Shown: one piece after another, positions 7,001-7,234 of the stretch | How positions within the stretch are numbered: the stretch's first letter is position 1 | Layout of the letters: each line of letters starts with the position of its first letter | NCBI GenBank assembly: GCA_031279745.1 | Contig: JAITHN010000157.1 | Location: 1-7,234 of the forward strand | Source of the DNA: Streptococcaceae bacterium | GTDB lineage: Bacteria; Bacillota; Bacilli; Lactobacillales; Streptococcaceae | Direction of reading: 5' to 3' | DNA: 7,234 nt | Position numbers and translations under genes: made by a program | Notes under the pieces: model-generated | What the model saw: only the letters and a program-made list of their open reading frames with translations | Told to the model about the DNA's origin: nothing | Database searches by the model: none

Positions 7001-7016
7001 ATTGTAACGTTTACAA
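7001..7016 (-). promoter_or_regulatory. cre-like / LacI-family dyad overlapping the -10 box
   Basis: The minus-strand TTGTAAACGTTACAAT matches the degenerate cre pattern WTGNAANCGNWNNCAW at all fixed positions but one (C at position 14 is A). It is a near-palindrome centred on CG with one base missing from one arm. It covers the -10 box and part of the spacer, so a bound protein would block RNA polymerase. CcpA, or a LacI-family pathway repressor such as a Bacillus-type KdgR, are the candidates. Confidence 0.5.
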
Positions 7017-7028
7017 ATCGAAAGTCAA
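7001..7028 (-). promoter_or_regulatory. Sigma-A-type promoter of the kdgA operon
   Basis: On the minus strand, TTGACT (7023-7028) serves as -35 and TACAAT (7001-7006) as -10, each one base from consensus, separated by 16 bp. The predicted transcription start is near 6994, giving a leader of about 55 nt before kdgA. A/T-rich DNA at about 7040-7058 lies where an UP element would be. No better promoter is visible in the region, and no second strong promoter is evident before the transporter gene. Confidence 0.8.
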
Positions 7029-7056
7029 TAAGAGGACGATTAAAATTTAATTAAAA

Positions 7057-7072
7057 AAGAAAACGATTACAT
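7057..7072 (+). promoter_or_regulatory. Catabolite response element (cre) candidate upstream of the promoter
   Basis: AAGAAAACGATTACAT matches WTGNAANCGNWNNCAW at all fixed positions but one (position 2 is A instead of T). It also matches 13 of 14 positions of TGWAANCGNTNWCA. It lies about 64-77 bp upstream of the predicted kdgA transcription start, and about 115 bp before the divergent plus-strand start. CcpA-mediated glucose control of one or both transcripts is the natural inference. Confidence 0.5.
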
Positions 7073-7111
7073 GAAAATGTTGTGGTTAAGGCTTTTTTAG
7101 CTGTTTTCATG
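7070..7111. repeat. 8-bp inverted repeat in the divergent intergenic region
   Basis: CATGAAAA (7070-7077) is repeated in inverted orientation as TTTTCATG (7104-7111), separated by 26 bp. The left arm overlaps the end of the cre candidate, and the right arm runs into a further dyad TGAAAAA-AA-TTTTTCA (7110-7125). It could be a second operator for the divergent gene, or a product of A/T-rich composition. Confidence 0.4.
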
Positions 7112-7186
7112 AAAAAAATTTTTCAATTTCTTGCGTATCTTTCTTTAGAAAGTTTTTTTTATTTAGAAGGAAAAGGGGAAAAACGT

Positions 7187-7234
7187 ATGAAAAAGAGATC
7201 AATGTTGAAAATCGTGCGGGGAATGGTACGAAAA
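7187..7234 (+). CDS. Start of a divergent gene, unidentified (first 16 codons only)
   Basis: An ATG at 7187 is preceded by a purine-rich ribosome site (AAGGAAAAGGGG, 7168-7179) at about 7 nt spacing. It opens a frame that continues past the window edge, encoding MKKRSMLKIVRGMVRK. Seven of these 16 residues are basic. This does not look like the helix-turn-helix start of a LacI- or GntR-type regulator. It would suit the positive n-region of a long signal peptide or the N-terminus of a membrane protein, but the fragment is too short to assign. It is transcribed away from the glucuronate operon and shares its regulatory region, so it may be co-regulated. No convincing plus-strand promoter was found; I judge the start real mainly from the ribosome site. 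Confidence 0.6.
   Translation, partial: MKKRSMLKIVRGMVRK

Noticed and set aside
7139..7160. Small hairpin CTTTC-TTTA-GAAAG followed by eight Ts, terminator-like on the plus strand
   Set aside because: The stem is only 5 bp and A/T-rich, and it lies just upstream of a plausible ribosome site and start at 7187, where a terminator makes little sense.

Overview
This window carries most of a D-glucuronate (hexuronate) catabolic operon, all on the minus strand, from a low-GC Gram-positive bacterium. The A/T-rich intergenic DNA, strong GGAGG-type ribosome binding sites, cre-like sites and protein styles suggest Firmicutes, most likely Lactobacillales such as Enterococcaceae or Carnobacteriaceae. 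The genus is an inference and was not tested by search.

Read in the direction of transcription (high to low coordinates), a well-formed sigma-A-type promoter at 7001-7028 is followed by kdgA (KDPG aldolase), kdgK (2-keto-3-deoxygluconate kinase), a uxuB-type fructuronate reductase, uxuA (mannonate dehydratase), a GntP-family transporter and uxaC (glucuronate isomerase). uxaC is cut by the window edge after 358 codons. The first four genes are tightly packed (1, 11 and 23 bp gaps). A 180 bp gap with two stem-loops separates uxuA from the transporter. The transporter and uxaC are 25 bp apart.

Together the enzymes make a complete route: glucuronate to fructuronate (UxaC), to mannonate (UxuB), to 2-keto-3-deoxygluconate (UxuA), to KDPG (KdgK), to pyruvate plus glyceraldehyde-3-phosphate (KdgA). 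The transporter probably imports glucuronate or a related sugar acid. No altronate-branch genes (uxaA, uxaB), no unsaturated-uronate isomerase and no regulator gene are visible, so the visible set serves the glucuronate/fructuronate branch.

The 235 bp region 6952-7186 upstream of kdgA is dense with regulatory candidates. These are a promoter overlapped by a cre-like or LacI-type dyad, a second and better cre match about 65-75 bp upstream of the predicted transcription start, and an unusual run of alternating GTTTC/GAAAC half-sites in the leader. A divergent plus-strand gene begins at 7187, but only 16 codons are present. I see no mobile element, CRISPR, tRNA or rRNA. The gene content is a known pathway; the open questions are regulatory: the half-site array, the structured 180 bp gap, and the identity of the divergent gene.
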